Shown: in pieces, positions 13,201 to 22,786 of the stretch | How positions within the stretch are numbered: the stretch's first letter is position 1 | How the letters are laid out: each line of letters begins with the position of its first letter | Assembly: GCA_015680685.1 (NCBI GenBank) | Contig: MNCI01000958.1 | Coordinates: 62,001-126,000 of the forward strand | Length of the DNA: 64,000 nt | From: Gnetum montanum | Lineage: Eukaryota > Streptophyta > Gnetopsida > Gnetales > Gnetaceae | Reading direction: 5' to 3' | Program-made: the position numbers and the translations under genes | The notes under the pieces: model-generated | What the model saw: only the letters and a program-made list of their open reading frames with translations | Told to the model about the DNA's origin: nothing | The model's database searches: none

Positions 13201-13860
13201 TGATTCATATGGTTGGACATAGGGGATACATGCTACTCATCATTGGCACCGTTGTTGAGGAGATGATGGAGTACATTCAGCTTGCCACCCTCTATTATGC
13301 AAACTTGGCTATGTTGATAGCAAGGAAGGCAAGAACTAAGTTGGAGAAATAGGTGGCTAGTTCCTACCTCTTGTACGAGGTGCAATTCAAGAATCACAAG
13401 GAGACCATGTAGCAGTTGGAGACAACCAACACCAAGCTTGAAGTTCTTAGGAGTAGATTCTCTAACCAATGATCTATTGTTGAGAACCTAGCCAAAAGGA
13501 TGAACAACTATCATGAGCTATAGAATCTCGTAAAGATGTTCAACATTAAACATAAAAAATTTGTAGCATGGCTTGTCAACACTAAAGAGCTATTCTCTGT
13601 GATGCCATGCTTATGGGATATCCCTACGCTAGCCCACATCGATGAAGTAGCATGGACTATGTACAACCCACATGGTAAAGAGAAAAAGATAAAGGCAGTA
13701 CTAAATGCTTTGAGGCTTCCTCCAGTAGTAGCAACAATAATTCAACCTTAGGCACCTCCACCACCACAAATGTTGAAACCTAGTAAAGGCCCTTCAATGC
13801 CATAGGAGCCTCCACCTTTGGGCATTGTTTAAGAATTCGCCTTGTCTTCAACAACTTAAG
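10282..13860 (+). pseudogene. Copy C third ORF (env-position protein of Athila)
   Basis: Starts ATGGCACCAAAGAG and encodes the protein that in Athila elements lies between integrase and the 3' LTR. Function is unknown; it is often called env-like because of position only. Recognisable against copy B are a WIQHCYGMNHMKYGVLT segment (about 10867), KITAYHLSPMVRPSKVIVFS (10938), a long Gln/Glu/Leu-rich, coiled-coil-like middle (11880-12500), and a conserved C-terminal LVNTKELFSVMPCLWDIPTL (about 13573) followed by Pro-rich sequence. I see no clear membrane segment or signal peptide. An internal stretch (12560-13230) resembles LTR sequence (poly-A block, TATGGTTGGACATAGGGG, then GGCACCGTTGTTGAGG), suggesting a degenerate solo LTR with primer-site remnant inside it. 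Many stops. Confidence 0.6.
12560..13260 (+). repeat. Degenerate Athila-family LTR remnant inside copy C ORF3
   Basis: The order of landmarks is that of the R-U5 half of family LTRs: TTAGTTAAAATACTTAATC, ATAAGTATGACCACTTCAAGC (12810-12840), GGTAAACCTAGTAGTGACC, TTCACTTCCT-like CTCCCTTGACTCAC, then TATGGTTGGACATAGGGG (13209-13226) and TGCTACTCATCATTGGCACCGTTG, i.e. an LTR end followed by a tRNA-Asp-like primer site. Copy B lacks this sequence at the same place. U3 and the TATA part are not recognisable, so the left limit is uncertain. Confidence 0.5.
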
Positions 13861-14206
13861 AGTACCTGGTGGAACTTTTTAAAGGGTCCAATTTTGTTGT
13901 TATGGATACCAATTTTGTAATCTGATACAATCTGGCACTTAAAGTTGGTTAGTCAATTGGTCTATTTGTTTTTAAGTTAATAAATTTTATACTTCCCCAA
14001 ATTTTGTAAAAAGCTCGCTCCTACTTTTATTCACTCAAGCATAAGTTTTTAGACAGTCATGGAGGTCTGATGAGTTGTAATGCATACAAGCTACATCAAC
14101 GTAGCCTTGTTGATGTATCCTTGTCGACACATGGTGACATGTATCAATGTAGATGCATTAACATTGAAGCCTATATAAATACATGCACCAATTGCATTTA
14201 TGACAA
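13861..14206 (+). repeat. Copy C 3' end: polypurine tract and truncated 3' LTR
   Basis: After the third ORF comes a common 3' segment ending in a purine tract (CATGGAGG, 14059-14065). The LTR begins TGATGAGTTG at 14068 and carries U3 repeats of the ATCAACGTAG/CTTGTTGATG type and a TATA box (CTATATAAAT, 14171-14180). At 14206 it stops abruptly, about 110 bases past where the U3 repeats start, and LINE sequence begins. Most of R and all of U5 are missing. Confidence 0.65.
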
Positions 14207-15727
14207 AAAGTAGTGTTTTGAACAAGAAAAAGGGAGTTGTCAATGAAATGCATGTTAAGAAGTTAATGTTCATGTGAAGAGAGGCTGACCCCGGTGAGAA
14301 CTTCATTTTAAATATCATGGCTTAACTAATAACAAAGAAAATCAACTACAATGATGAATAGGTAAGGGGCAAGAGGACATCCTTGCTACACTAACCTATG
14401 GATAGGAAAGGAAGAGATGATGCCAAAGGTAGTGGTTATTCTTGTGGTAGCATCTAAGAATAATCATTTCACCATATGTAAGAACTTAGGGCCAAAACGT
14501 AGTTTAGTCATAATTTGTAGAATAAAGTCCCACTTTATGTTACCATAGGCATTAGCATAGTCAAGCTTCATTAGGAGAATATCTTGAACATCATCCTCTA
14601 CCGACTTGAGACCTTACCACGTAGCAATCACATTGTTTAAAATATATCTACTAGGAATAAATCTTGTTTGCTGAGGAGATATAATTTCGCAAAGAATTTT
14701 CTTCAAACATAAGGCTAAGCACTTGGCCCAAATTTTATACACCATAGTAAGAAGAGTGATGGGATGCCAATTAAAGATACAAATATGATCCCTGCTCTTA
14801 GAAAGGAGATGAATAATCCCTTGATTTAAATTGAGCCCAAGGAAACTAGTAAGGATAGCCTCTCTAGTAACCTATAAAAGATCATTCCCCACTAGATCCC
14901 AATGAATTTGAAAAAATTCAATGTGGAAACCATCATAATTAAGAGCCCTCCTAGGACTCAACTTGGAACAAGCCACTTGAAGCTCCTCCTTAGTAATATC
15001 ATCTTCTAAACTTTGTAATATAGTAGAAATGATAAGGCTTGGATAATTAAGGGTAGCAACCTTAAATGATGAGATATCCATAGGGGTATAAGCAAATAAG
15101 GTTTCAAAATACTTCTTAAGAAATGAGAGGATACTATTGTGGTCAGTGATGGTGGTACCATCACTGGAAACTTTGTATAAAGAATGCGAAGAAAAAGAGC
15201 TACTTAAATCCTTTAAAAATTCCCTACAATGTTCATCTTAAATACTTAAGCAAGTGAGTCTACTTTTAGTTAAGGCACTTTGTGCTCTTTACATGTACCA
15301 TTTTTGGAAGGCTAACTAGGCTCTAGCTAACTCCTTGTGAACATGAGTGTTGAAAAGATATTTAGCTAATCTATTAGTTAGATATTCAATAGCAAAGTGG
15401 ATGTTGTTATACTCTTGTCTGGCCCAAGCGGTGACTACCTTACCGTAACAATGAGCAAATTTCTACACTCTACAAGAAGCACGATGCCATCATTTAATCC
15501 AACCCACCTGATCCAAGGGCCTAGGTTAGGCATTCCAAAGGTTTGATAGAAGAAGTTGGATGGAAGGGGAAGAGAAGCAATTACTATGTACATGGAAAAG
15601 ATGGAAATTATGTCTATGGTTGCTACCATGAATCTAAATAGATATAGTCATGGGAAGATGGTCTAATAAGGTTGCATGTTGATGAACCATAATAGCAAAG
15701 GAGGCTTGCCAAAAAGAAAGGATGAAA
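14207..15727 (-). pseudogene. LINE (L1-type) ORF2 fragment, duplicate copy
   Basis: Nearly identical in sequence and orientation to 24089-25611. Minus-strand translation shows the endonuclease-to-RT linker, then the N-terminal RT landmarks DITKEELQVACSKLSPRRAL and YDGFHIEFFQIHWDLVG (about 15030-14890), the L1-type A-x-G-x-DG-F box. Further on is an SRYILNN-like box with stops. Both ends are abrupt: it lacks the 5' endonuclease and ORF1 and the 3' RT half and tail. This is unlike ordinary 5' truncation, because the 3' end is also missing. Confidence 0.75.
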
Positions 15728-15777
15728 AAATAGCATACGAATATAAGGTTAACCATACGAATATAAGCATAACACAT

Positions 15778-16569
15778 TGATGAGTGGCTAGATACCCCTA
15801 CACTCAACCATACAAATATAAGCATAACACATGCGATCAGGTCGAACTCCACAAACTAAGTGCCTACACGCCTCATGACACACTAAAGGTTAATTATTCA
15901 TTATCTTCCTAGACTTGTATTTATCACGGTGTATGGTTAAGTAAGTCCGAGGTATATGATTTTTATAGCTTTTCTATTTTATCTCCTATGCTATTGAGGT
16001 GAAGGGTTGAAGAGACTAATTCACTAACTCTAACTAACTAACTAAGTCCTCATTACCTAGCGTCAGCATCCATTCCCACTTACCGTTCACACCCTAAACC
16101 AATGCAACCATGATTACCAAACGCTAGTCGTTGCTGGGATCACCACGCGTAACGCACGTGCTCAAAGCGGTCGTACTAAGGCACTTAACTAGGAGAGAAG
16201 GGTTGAGAAAGATTTAATTCCTAATAAAGCATGTAAATGGAAAATAGTAAATAACAATAAATAAAAGTCCTAATTAGCCTATTCCATGCACTGCAAGGTT
16301 TATCCAAGAAGTTTGTCTTTATTTCCGTACATAAATATGTGTTCAGGTACAATATCTACTCGAATAAAGATCCGTTCACTTTGGAGCTCCTACTGTGGGC
16401 ACATGGAAAATATTCTATCTCTGGAGGGATCAAACTACCAGAGTTTCACTACGGTCTAAGCCTAGGATGAAAAACAAGAGAGAGCCACCTCTTATTTATA
16501 GATATGATGGCGCACCGCAATATCGCGTGGGATGCGATATCGTGGCATACATGATATCACGTCCCATCA
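15778..16569 (-). repeat. TR-GAG element 3' LTR
   Basis: 792 bp. Minus-strand start is TGATGGGACGTGATATCATG and its end is CTCATCA. TATA box (rc of TATTTATA) at 16493-16500; AATAAAGACAAAC poly-A block near 16315. U3 holds three imperfect GCGATATCGC palindromes (16517-16565). The polypurine tract in minus sense (ATCATGGGGG, 16581-16572) directly precedes it. Confidence 0.85.
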
Positions 16570-18558
16570 TACCCCCATGATTGAATAAAAACTCGAGAAG
16601 GTATGGGATTATTGACTCAAAATGAAACTAATGGGATGACTTGTGAATGGATCATCATTACAAGATAAGACAACACTGGTGTTCATGATAACAAGAGTGA
16701 ACACCTTATTACATTTGACATCAAGCCTTAGTTGGTAGCTGAGAAAGAGAGAGAGAAGTTTTGTTGTTGCCAACGCCAAGATTGCACCTTTTGTTGTCCA
16801 TCCGTAAGCACACCATCGGTCTTGCTCCTTGCATAGCTTCTTCCAGCACTGTTCCATTTCAAGTGTTCCTTCCAGATCCCCTCCGTTGTTGTATGATTGC
16901 CATCTGCACACACAAATCAATCTTATATTAGCAAGGGTAAATGAATTTTGATGTAGTTGATACCTTGCTTTGGTGAAAGGTCCATTGGCTAGGTTGTGGT
17001 ATGGCTGATACGGATCTAGAGATATAATATTGGTGATTACCGAAGATGTAGGGGTTAGGAGAAAATCGAAAAAATTGGGCCTTGTACACCCATGACTAAT
17101 CGCGAACCTCCGGTAGTGTTAAAATGAAGAAAGAAAAGGAATAAGAAAGATGAGGAAAAAGAAATAACTATAGCATTGATAAAATGGATGTCAAGATGGA
17201 AATGAACAAAATAAAATAGATTGCAAAAATGTTAAGGGAAAGAATTTAACTAGTGCACCAAAGAGGAATGTCAGTGGGTCCTCCCCAAAGCAGGCTCATG
17301 CCCTTAATGCCCTGACAAACCCACATTCAAAGAGTTCGTAGGCTCTGGGAATGGCCTTTAAAACAAGAGTTAAAGTCTTAACCACAAGAATTTACCAAAA
17401 AGAAAACAATGCATCCACCAAGATATACCTAATGATACAACCGACAATGAGGTAAACAATGGAGAGAAGGATGGAGAAAAGAGAATGGAATGGAATCCCA
17501 AGAACAAGGTGGTGTATAGTCCCTTGTGTAGTTCATGATTAATGTGACTTAGCAAATCTCATTCCAACTCTGGCCTCAAACCAACCACATCCAGTGACTT
17601 CACATCAATGCATTCAGCTAATCCATCCCCTTGAAGTAACAAGAATGCCTTCGCCCAAGAGCTACCACCATTCCGACGAAACAAATGAGGAGAGAATGGG
17701 AAGCGAGGAGGGCCTTAATTAGAGGGAACATTTCTATTTTGAGTTCCATAACCAGTGCTTGCAACCCAAGGGATTATTCTGTCTAAGGGGTGTGTTTTGA
17801 ATTCTCACTTTTTCCTTTTTTCTTTTCTCTCTTCTTTTTTTTTTTGGTTTTTTGTTTTTTTATGTTTTATGTGTTTATGCGTGAGAACCACACCATGCAA
17901 AGACTTTGTTATTTTTATTGCTTAGCTTCCCGATAATTAGGTAACGTTGAAGCGACAAGAAAACTCAAGAAGAAAACATCCAAGCACCCAAGAGAATGGC
18001 CAACACAAATGTATCAAGTTCCCTTGAAGTCACACCCTTTTCAATCCTAAAGTCCTTCCTTAGTTTGAGAAATGCCCAGTCACTGATTCATTAATAGTTC
18101 TTATTAGAAAAGGACTGTACATTTCCAAGCTAAGAGAGACCATAGAAATTGGTGGATCAATGGATGAAGTGAACTCATTACTTGCCATATCAAAAGAAAC
18201 ATACCTTAGTACCAACATAATGACTTAAAGGTAAAAACCAAACATTAGCAATGAATATGAAAACAGTTCAAACCATCATGAAGAACATTTATTAGGTGAC
18301 AAACTTACAAGGTGGATAACACACGCACACACACAAAAAATGAAAAAGTATAACGATGTTTAAAAAAAATAAGAAAAGTTAAAGAAATTTGTAAAACAAA
18401 AATGTGTAAGACAAAAACTTGTAAAACAAAAATGTGTAAAACAAAAACATGGAAAACAAAAACTAAAAAGAACTGAGGGCCTCTAATGATTAGCATAGGT
18501 GGCCATCTCCCCCATGACTGAATTGCAAGGGAGAGATCTGAAATAATGAGTGCCTATT
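16570..18558 (-). other. TR-GAG element 3' noncoding region with ORF3 start remnant
   Basis: Matches the post-integrase leader of copies A and B. An ATGGCA start directly after a TGTGTGCAG acceptor-like site (ATG at 16903-16901) is what remains of the third ORF; the reading frame soon ends. At 18390-18470 there are about five copies of a 15-16 bp TGTAAAACAAAAA unit (plus-strand view), the counterpart of the T-rich repeats in A and B. The segment at 18490-18535 equals the conserved post-integrase block. Confidence 0.6.
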
Positions 18559-18719
18559 TAAATTTCTTAGAAGTTCCCAACTTCTCCCCATTGGTGTTCT
18601 CAGATTAAGGGGTGGAAGTCGGCGACGCTCATACTCCAATGTATCTATGCCTTCATTATTGACATGAGTTGTTCCCCCAGTTTTTTCCATGCATATTGGG
18701 TTGCTCTTTCGACTAGCTA

Positions 18720-19460
18720 TCAACCACGAGGTGTCTAATACTTGTGTGGTTGCTACATATAGGCACCTTTGTATTTGTGTTTCTTGGGCACACTAGTTAC
18801 ATGGAAGAGATGCGGTGCATTCCTCCATGTCATCACCCTCTAACTCACTATATGTGATGCATGGAACTTTCTTCTTCTCGATATTTCCATAAATATTTAC
18901 CTTAGATATCTCCAAGGAAAGATCACAAATCCCTAGGCATGCATCTATCGTGCTTAGCCATGCCCTTCCCATTATAATTGGGAAGTCCCCTTCATTGTTG
19001 ATAACTTCTATCACCAGGAAATCAGCTGGGTAGGACCAACCACACATAGTGGTAATAATGTCCTCCACCAATCCCAAGGGAATGGTGATGGACTAGTCAG
19101 CTAGCTCTAGTTGAATGTTGCTCTTCTTAAGTTGGGGCAGGTTCCAGGCTTGATACATCTCTTGTGAAATTAGGTTGAATTCAGAACCTAAGTCAAGAAG
19201 AGCCTTATGAGGTTCATTCCCGATGACTTGGAGGTAGATTAAGGGACTTCCCAAGTTAGCTAGTTTCATGGGAAGGTGGCCTACCTTGATCCAGTCGGTT
19301 ACGGTATGTGTTAACATAACCGTATGTGTTAAGCTCTGTTGTTGGACTGAAGGGTGCTCTGAAGCCTTATGTGTTGGAGGAGCGTACCTAGACTCAACCA
19401 CTTGTTATTGTGAGAGCTTTTCTAGGCTTTTGTTTCTGAAGAAAGGTTTTCTCTTTTTAT
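18720..19460 (-). pseudogene. TR-GAG element: aspartic protease
   Basis: Same frame as the gag core upstream. Minus-strand landmarks are MLTHTVTDWIKVGHLP, a LIYLQVIGNEPHKALLDLG active-site block, QLKKSNIQLELAD, then a TAG stop, SITIPLGLVEDIITT, YPADFLVIEV and FPIIMGRAWLSTIDACLGI. The DLG catalytic loop is present, with SE where AS is usual. This is the best-preserved protease of the family in the window; only the TAG at about 19095 interrupts the 340-residue stretch 19401-18793. Confidence 0.82.
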
Positions 19461-19469
19461 GGTTGTCAT

Positions 19470-21827
19470 AACTAGCAGTGGGTTGAATGTTTACGACTCT
19501 CGTAGCGTGGCGTTGCTACGGTTGAGTGGGGAGTTCCCCTTGCATTGTTGAAGTAGGAGGTATGGGAACTACCGGTGGAAGAGGTGCGGATAGATTAGGA
19601 GGATGGTATGGGTATGGAGTTTCTCCCGAAGGAGAAGGAGTCCTTCTAAAGTACTCCTGAACTTGGTAGTGATGTTGCGGAGTTGTGTGACCCATGGAGT
19701 CACTTGGAGAAACTGGCAGCTACACGTAGTATCCATATGGGTTTGGTTGTCGGTAAGGGGACTATTGTTTCGGTGGTGGCATCCCCCATGAATGTGGGTA
19801 TTTCCACTACTGATGTTGTCCAATGGGTTGTGGTGGAGTTCCACTTGTATAGTATGTCAATGGTTGGTGGAACTGTCTTGGGTTACCTTGGGGATAAGGT
19901 AACCTTCAGGGTGTTTACCATTTGTTGAGTCTCGGGTTAAGTGCATACACCCTAGACTCTTGTAGATGTGAGATGATTGGACAACATCCCTTAGGATGAT
20001 CATAGTACCAGATCTCACATCCACTGTCATCGTCTATGTCTGAGTCCACAACCACATCAGAGATAGTTATTTTCCCTTTACCCTTGTCACATGCAGGGCC
20101 TGAATCTCTCCACTTTTTCTTGTCCTTGTCACTACTTCGTTCCTCCTTAGACTCTTCTACAATTTTCAGGACAGTTTCAATTTTACTATCTAAGGAGCTC
20201 CATACTTCATCTACCTTAGTTGCCACTTCCGTTGTTAGCTTCTAAAGTGGCAAGGTTTTTCTGTTCATCAACTCTTCAAGTGGTGACTCATCCTCTTCAT
20301 CGCAAAATCTCACTCCCTTCTTTCGAAGAGAGGGGTCATGGTTATATTCTTCCGCACTTTCTCTTTTTTGTAGCTCCCCTTCTTCTTTGGCTACTTGTTC
20401 CAACAAGTGATGAATTTCATGGGATCTAAGTTTTGATAATCTCCCTTGGGCATAAGTCCCAAGGGTTCTCCTGGTTTCATACCTTAGCCCATCTACGGTG
20501 TGGTGGAGTTGATCCTGCTGTGCGTAACCATGGCCTGGGCAACGATGTAGCAATGCATAGTAGTGGCCCATGATAGCATCCAAGGGTTCATGAGTACCTT
20601 GCTTCCATCCTTGGATCTGCTTACACAAATTAGACACTCTAGAGTACGTTTGATACTTATCGTTGAAGAGTTCTAACATCATACTCCACCTCCTAATGGT
20701 TTCCAGCTCTAAGGACTAGTACCAACTCTCTGCATTCTTGATGAGTGTCCTGGGAAATAACTTTAGTTTTTGCCACTCATTTTCTATGTTTTGCAAGGCG
20801 CAAGCATCATGGAATACCTGTAAATGATTTTTCGGATCTGCATTGTATCCCCCTTCAAAGTGTGGAATATTGTTCATGTCTAAGCGCTTGATCTGACTGT
20901 CCTTTAAATTCCTTGTTGGTATCCTCACTACCTACGTTTATTTAACATGCTTTGGGTGGCAAGTAGGGGTTCATCATGATCATCTCTTTCATGATGTCTC
21001 TGTTGTTCCCTACTTTCCCTTCGCTCATGCCCTTGTCCTCGCTCTCAACTCTCCCGTCGAGGTCGCTCATTTTCTCTACCTCTATCCTCACCATTATGCT
21101 CTTTATGACTATGCCCAAAGGTGGAAGGAGAGGGTGAATGATGTGAAGAAGAAGAAGAAGAAAGAGAACCATTGCCATGACGATGTTTCTTACCTTCTCT
21201 TCTGTGGCTTCGGCCCCAATCATGATGACGATCTGAGTGCTCATCCTTGTCATGTGTTGTTATTCCCTCAGTGAACAGTTAGTGTTCACGGGGATCAGAA
21301 CCAAGGTTGTGTATCATGGAGCGTAGGTTTTGATAGCCCACCTCCTCACTATCGTTAGGAGGGGAAACATCTTTCGATAAAGAACCCGTTATAAGTGGTT
21401 CACCATCTCCCATTTCACTTAGGATGTGCAGGACCTCTTTACCCTTCAATAGTGTATGTTGGCTCTCTTTCCTTGAGTCCCTCATACGTTGTAAAGCTGT
21501 GGGATGGTAATCCCTCACGTCAAAATTTTCCACAATGTATTCAACATAGAGCTGAGTCATGCTGATCTGTGCCAAAGCATGGAGGAGCATGTTGGGGACT
21601 GCACAATCTGGAGGTAACACTATGTTACCTTGCAAGTCTCTCCAACGCATCTATTCATCTTGATGGAAGATAAAAGTAAAATTGGAAATATACTCATCGG
21701 GATGAGTATATTCCACCTTATATTGTTGAGGAACTGGCGGATTTAGGTTATGTGTTTTTGATTGCCGACTATTCTTTGTATGATTCCTAGGTGGTGAATT
21801 GCTCTTGTGAGAAGAAGAAGAAGACAT
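19470..21827 (-). pseudogene. gag: TR-GAG element: gag
   Basis: Start chosen at ATG 21827, because copies B (36420) and D (57810) begin with the same MSS motif at the same distance from the primer site. The N-terminus is Ser-rich, followed by YTHPDEYISNFTFIFHQDE, a TAG stop, then GNIVLPPDCAVPNMLLHAL and DYHPTALQRMRD (21650-21300). A Ser/Arg/His-rich linker (21250-20950) is followed by a frameshift, then a second frame from 20928: MNNIPHFEGGYNADPKNHLQ, the gag core QIQGWKQGTHEPLDAIMGHY (20620-20560), CPGHGYAQQDQLHHTVDGLR, acidic KEEGELQKRE, and a Pro/Tyr-rich tail with YPHSWGMPPPKQ and PNPYGYY. About ten stops, mostly TAG. No CCHC knuckle seen. Confidence 0.78.
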
Positions 21828-21950
21828 TATGTCTTATCGATGTGCTATTTAACCATTATAAAATTTTCGTTTAATTAACCCTAAGGTTTGTTTAAGCTCC
21901 CAACGATGTGAGTGATTTCCTATGTTCTACTTAGCACACAAACACTTAGT

Positions 21951-21967
21951 CCCCGGCAACGGCGCCA
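21951..21967 (-). promoter_or_regulatory. Primer-binding site, tRNA-Asp type
   Basis: Seventeen bases CCCCGGCAACGGCGCCA, two bases from the LTR end. They equal the 3' end of plant tRNA-Asp including CCA, so on the minus-strand element RNA they form a perfect primer site. tRNA-Asp priming is characteristic of Athila elements. Copy D has a two-mismatch version at 57667-57683; copy B is badly decayed at 36266. Confidence 0.92.
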
Positions 21968-21968
21968 A

Positions 21969-22781
21969 TGATGAGTGGCGAGGTACCCCTACACTCAACC
22001 ATACGAATACGAGCGTAACATGCATGATCCGGTCGAACTCCGCAGACTAAGTGCCTACATGCCTCATGAAACACTTAAGGCTAATTATTCATTGTCTTTC
22101 TAGACTTACTTATATTTGTCACGGTGTATGGTTAAGTAAGTCTGAGGTATATGATTTTTATAGCTTTTCTATTTTATCTCCTATGCTATTGAGGTGAAGG
22201 GTTGAAGAGACTAATTCACTAACTCTAACTAACTAACTAAGTCTTAATTACCTAGCATCAGCATCCGTTCCCACTTACCGTTCACACCCTGAACCAATGC
22301 AACCATGATTACCAAATGCTAGTCGTTGCTGGGATCACCACGTGTAACGCACATGCTCACAGCAGTCGTACTAAGGCACTTAACTAGGAGAGAAGGGTTG
22401 AGAAAGATTTAATTCCTAATAAAGCATGTAAATGGAAAACAGTAAATAATAATAAATAAAAGTCCTAATTAGCCTATTCCATGCACTGCAAGGTTTATCC
22501 AGGAAGTTTGTCTTTATTTCCGTACACAAATATGTGTTCAGGTACAATATCTACTCGAATAAAGATTCGTTCACTTTGGAGCTCCTACTGTGGACACATG
22601 GAAAATATTCTATCTTTGGAGGGATCAAACTACCATAGTTTCACTACGGTCTAAGCCTAGGATGAAAAACAAGAGAGAGACACCTCTTATTTATAGATAT
22701 GATGGCGCACCGCAATATCGCGTACACGATATCGTAGCGGACTACGCGATATCGCAGCCTATGCAATATCGCATCCCATCA
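21969..22781 (-). repeat. TR-GAG element 5' LTR
   Basis: 813 bp, aligned throughout to 15778-16569. Minus-strand U3 begins TGATGGGATGCGATATTGC and carries four imperfect GCGATATCGC palindromes (22704-22775), one more than the 3' LTR. TATA box (rc) 22688-22695, AATAAAGACAAAC near 22545. It ends CCACTCATCA next to the primer site. Confidence 0.88.
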
Positions 22782-22786
22782 CACAT

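Larger units (their letters stand above)
15778..22781 (-). mobile_element. Non-autonomous Athila-like element (TR-GAG type), gag-pro only
   Basis: Complete LTR element of 7,004 bp on the minus strand: 5' LTR 22781-21969, primer site 21967-21951, gag 21827 to about 19470, protease about 19460-18720, residual 3' noncoding region, and 3' LTR 16569-15778. Both flanks read CACAT (15773-15777 and 22782-22786), a 5-bp target duplication. RT, RNase H and integrase are absent: at about 18558 the sequence jumps from the segment after the protease (equivalent to 2880 in copy A) to the segment after integrase (equivalent to about 5745). The third ORF is reduced to its start region. Such an element would need enzymes from a relative to move. 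LTR halves look alike at well over 90 percent by eye. Confidence 0.85.

Noticed and set aside
20942-21253. Met-rich minus ORF in the TR-GAG element
   Set aside because: It is a shifted frame of the Ser/His/Arg-rich gag linker; the adjacent frame shows the family text seen in copies B and D.
21951-21967. tRNA-Asp gene end
   Set aside because: Only the last 17 bases are present, placed at an LTR border: a primer site, not a tRNA gene.
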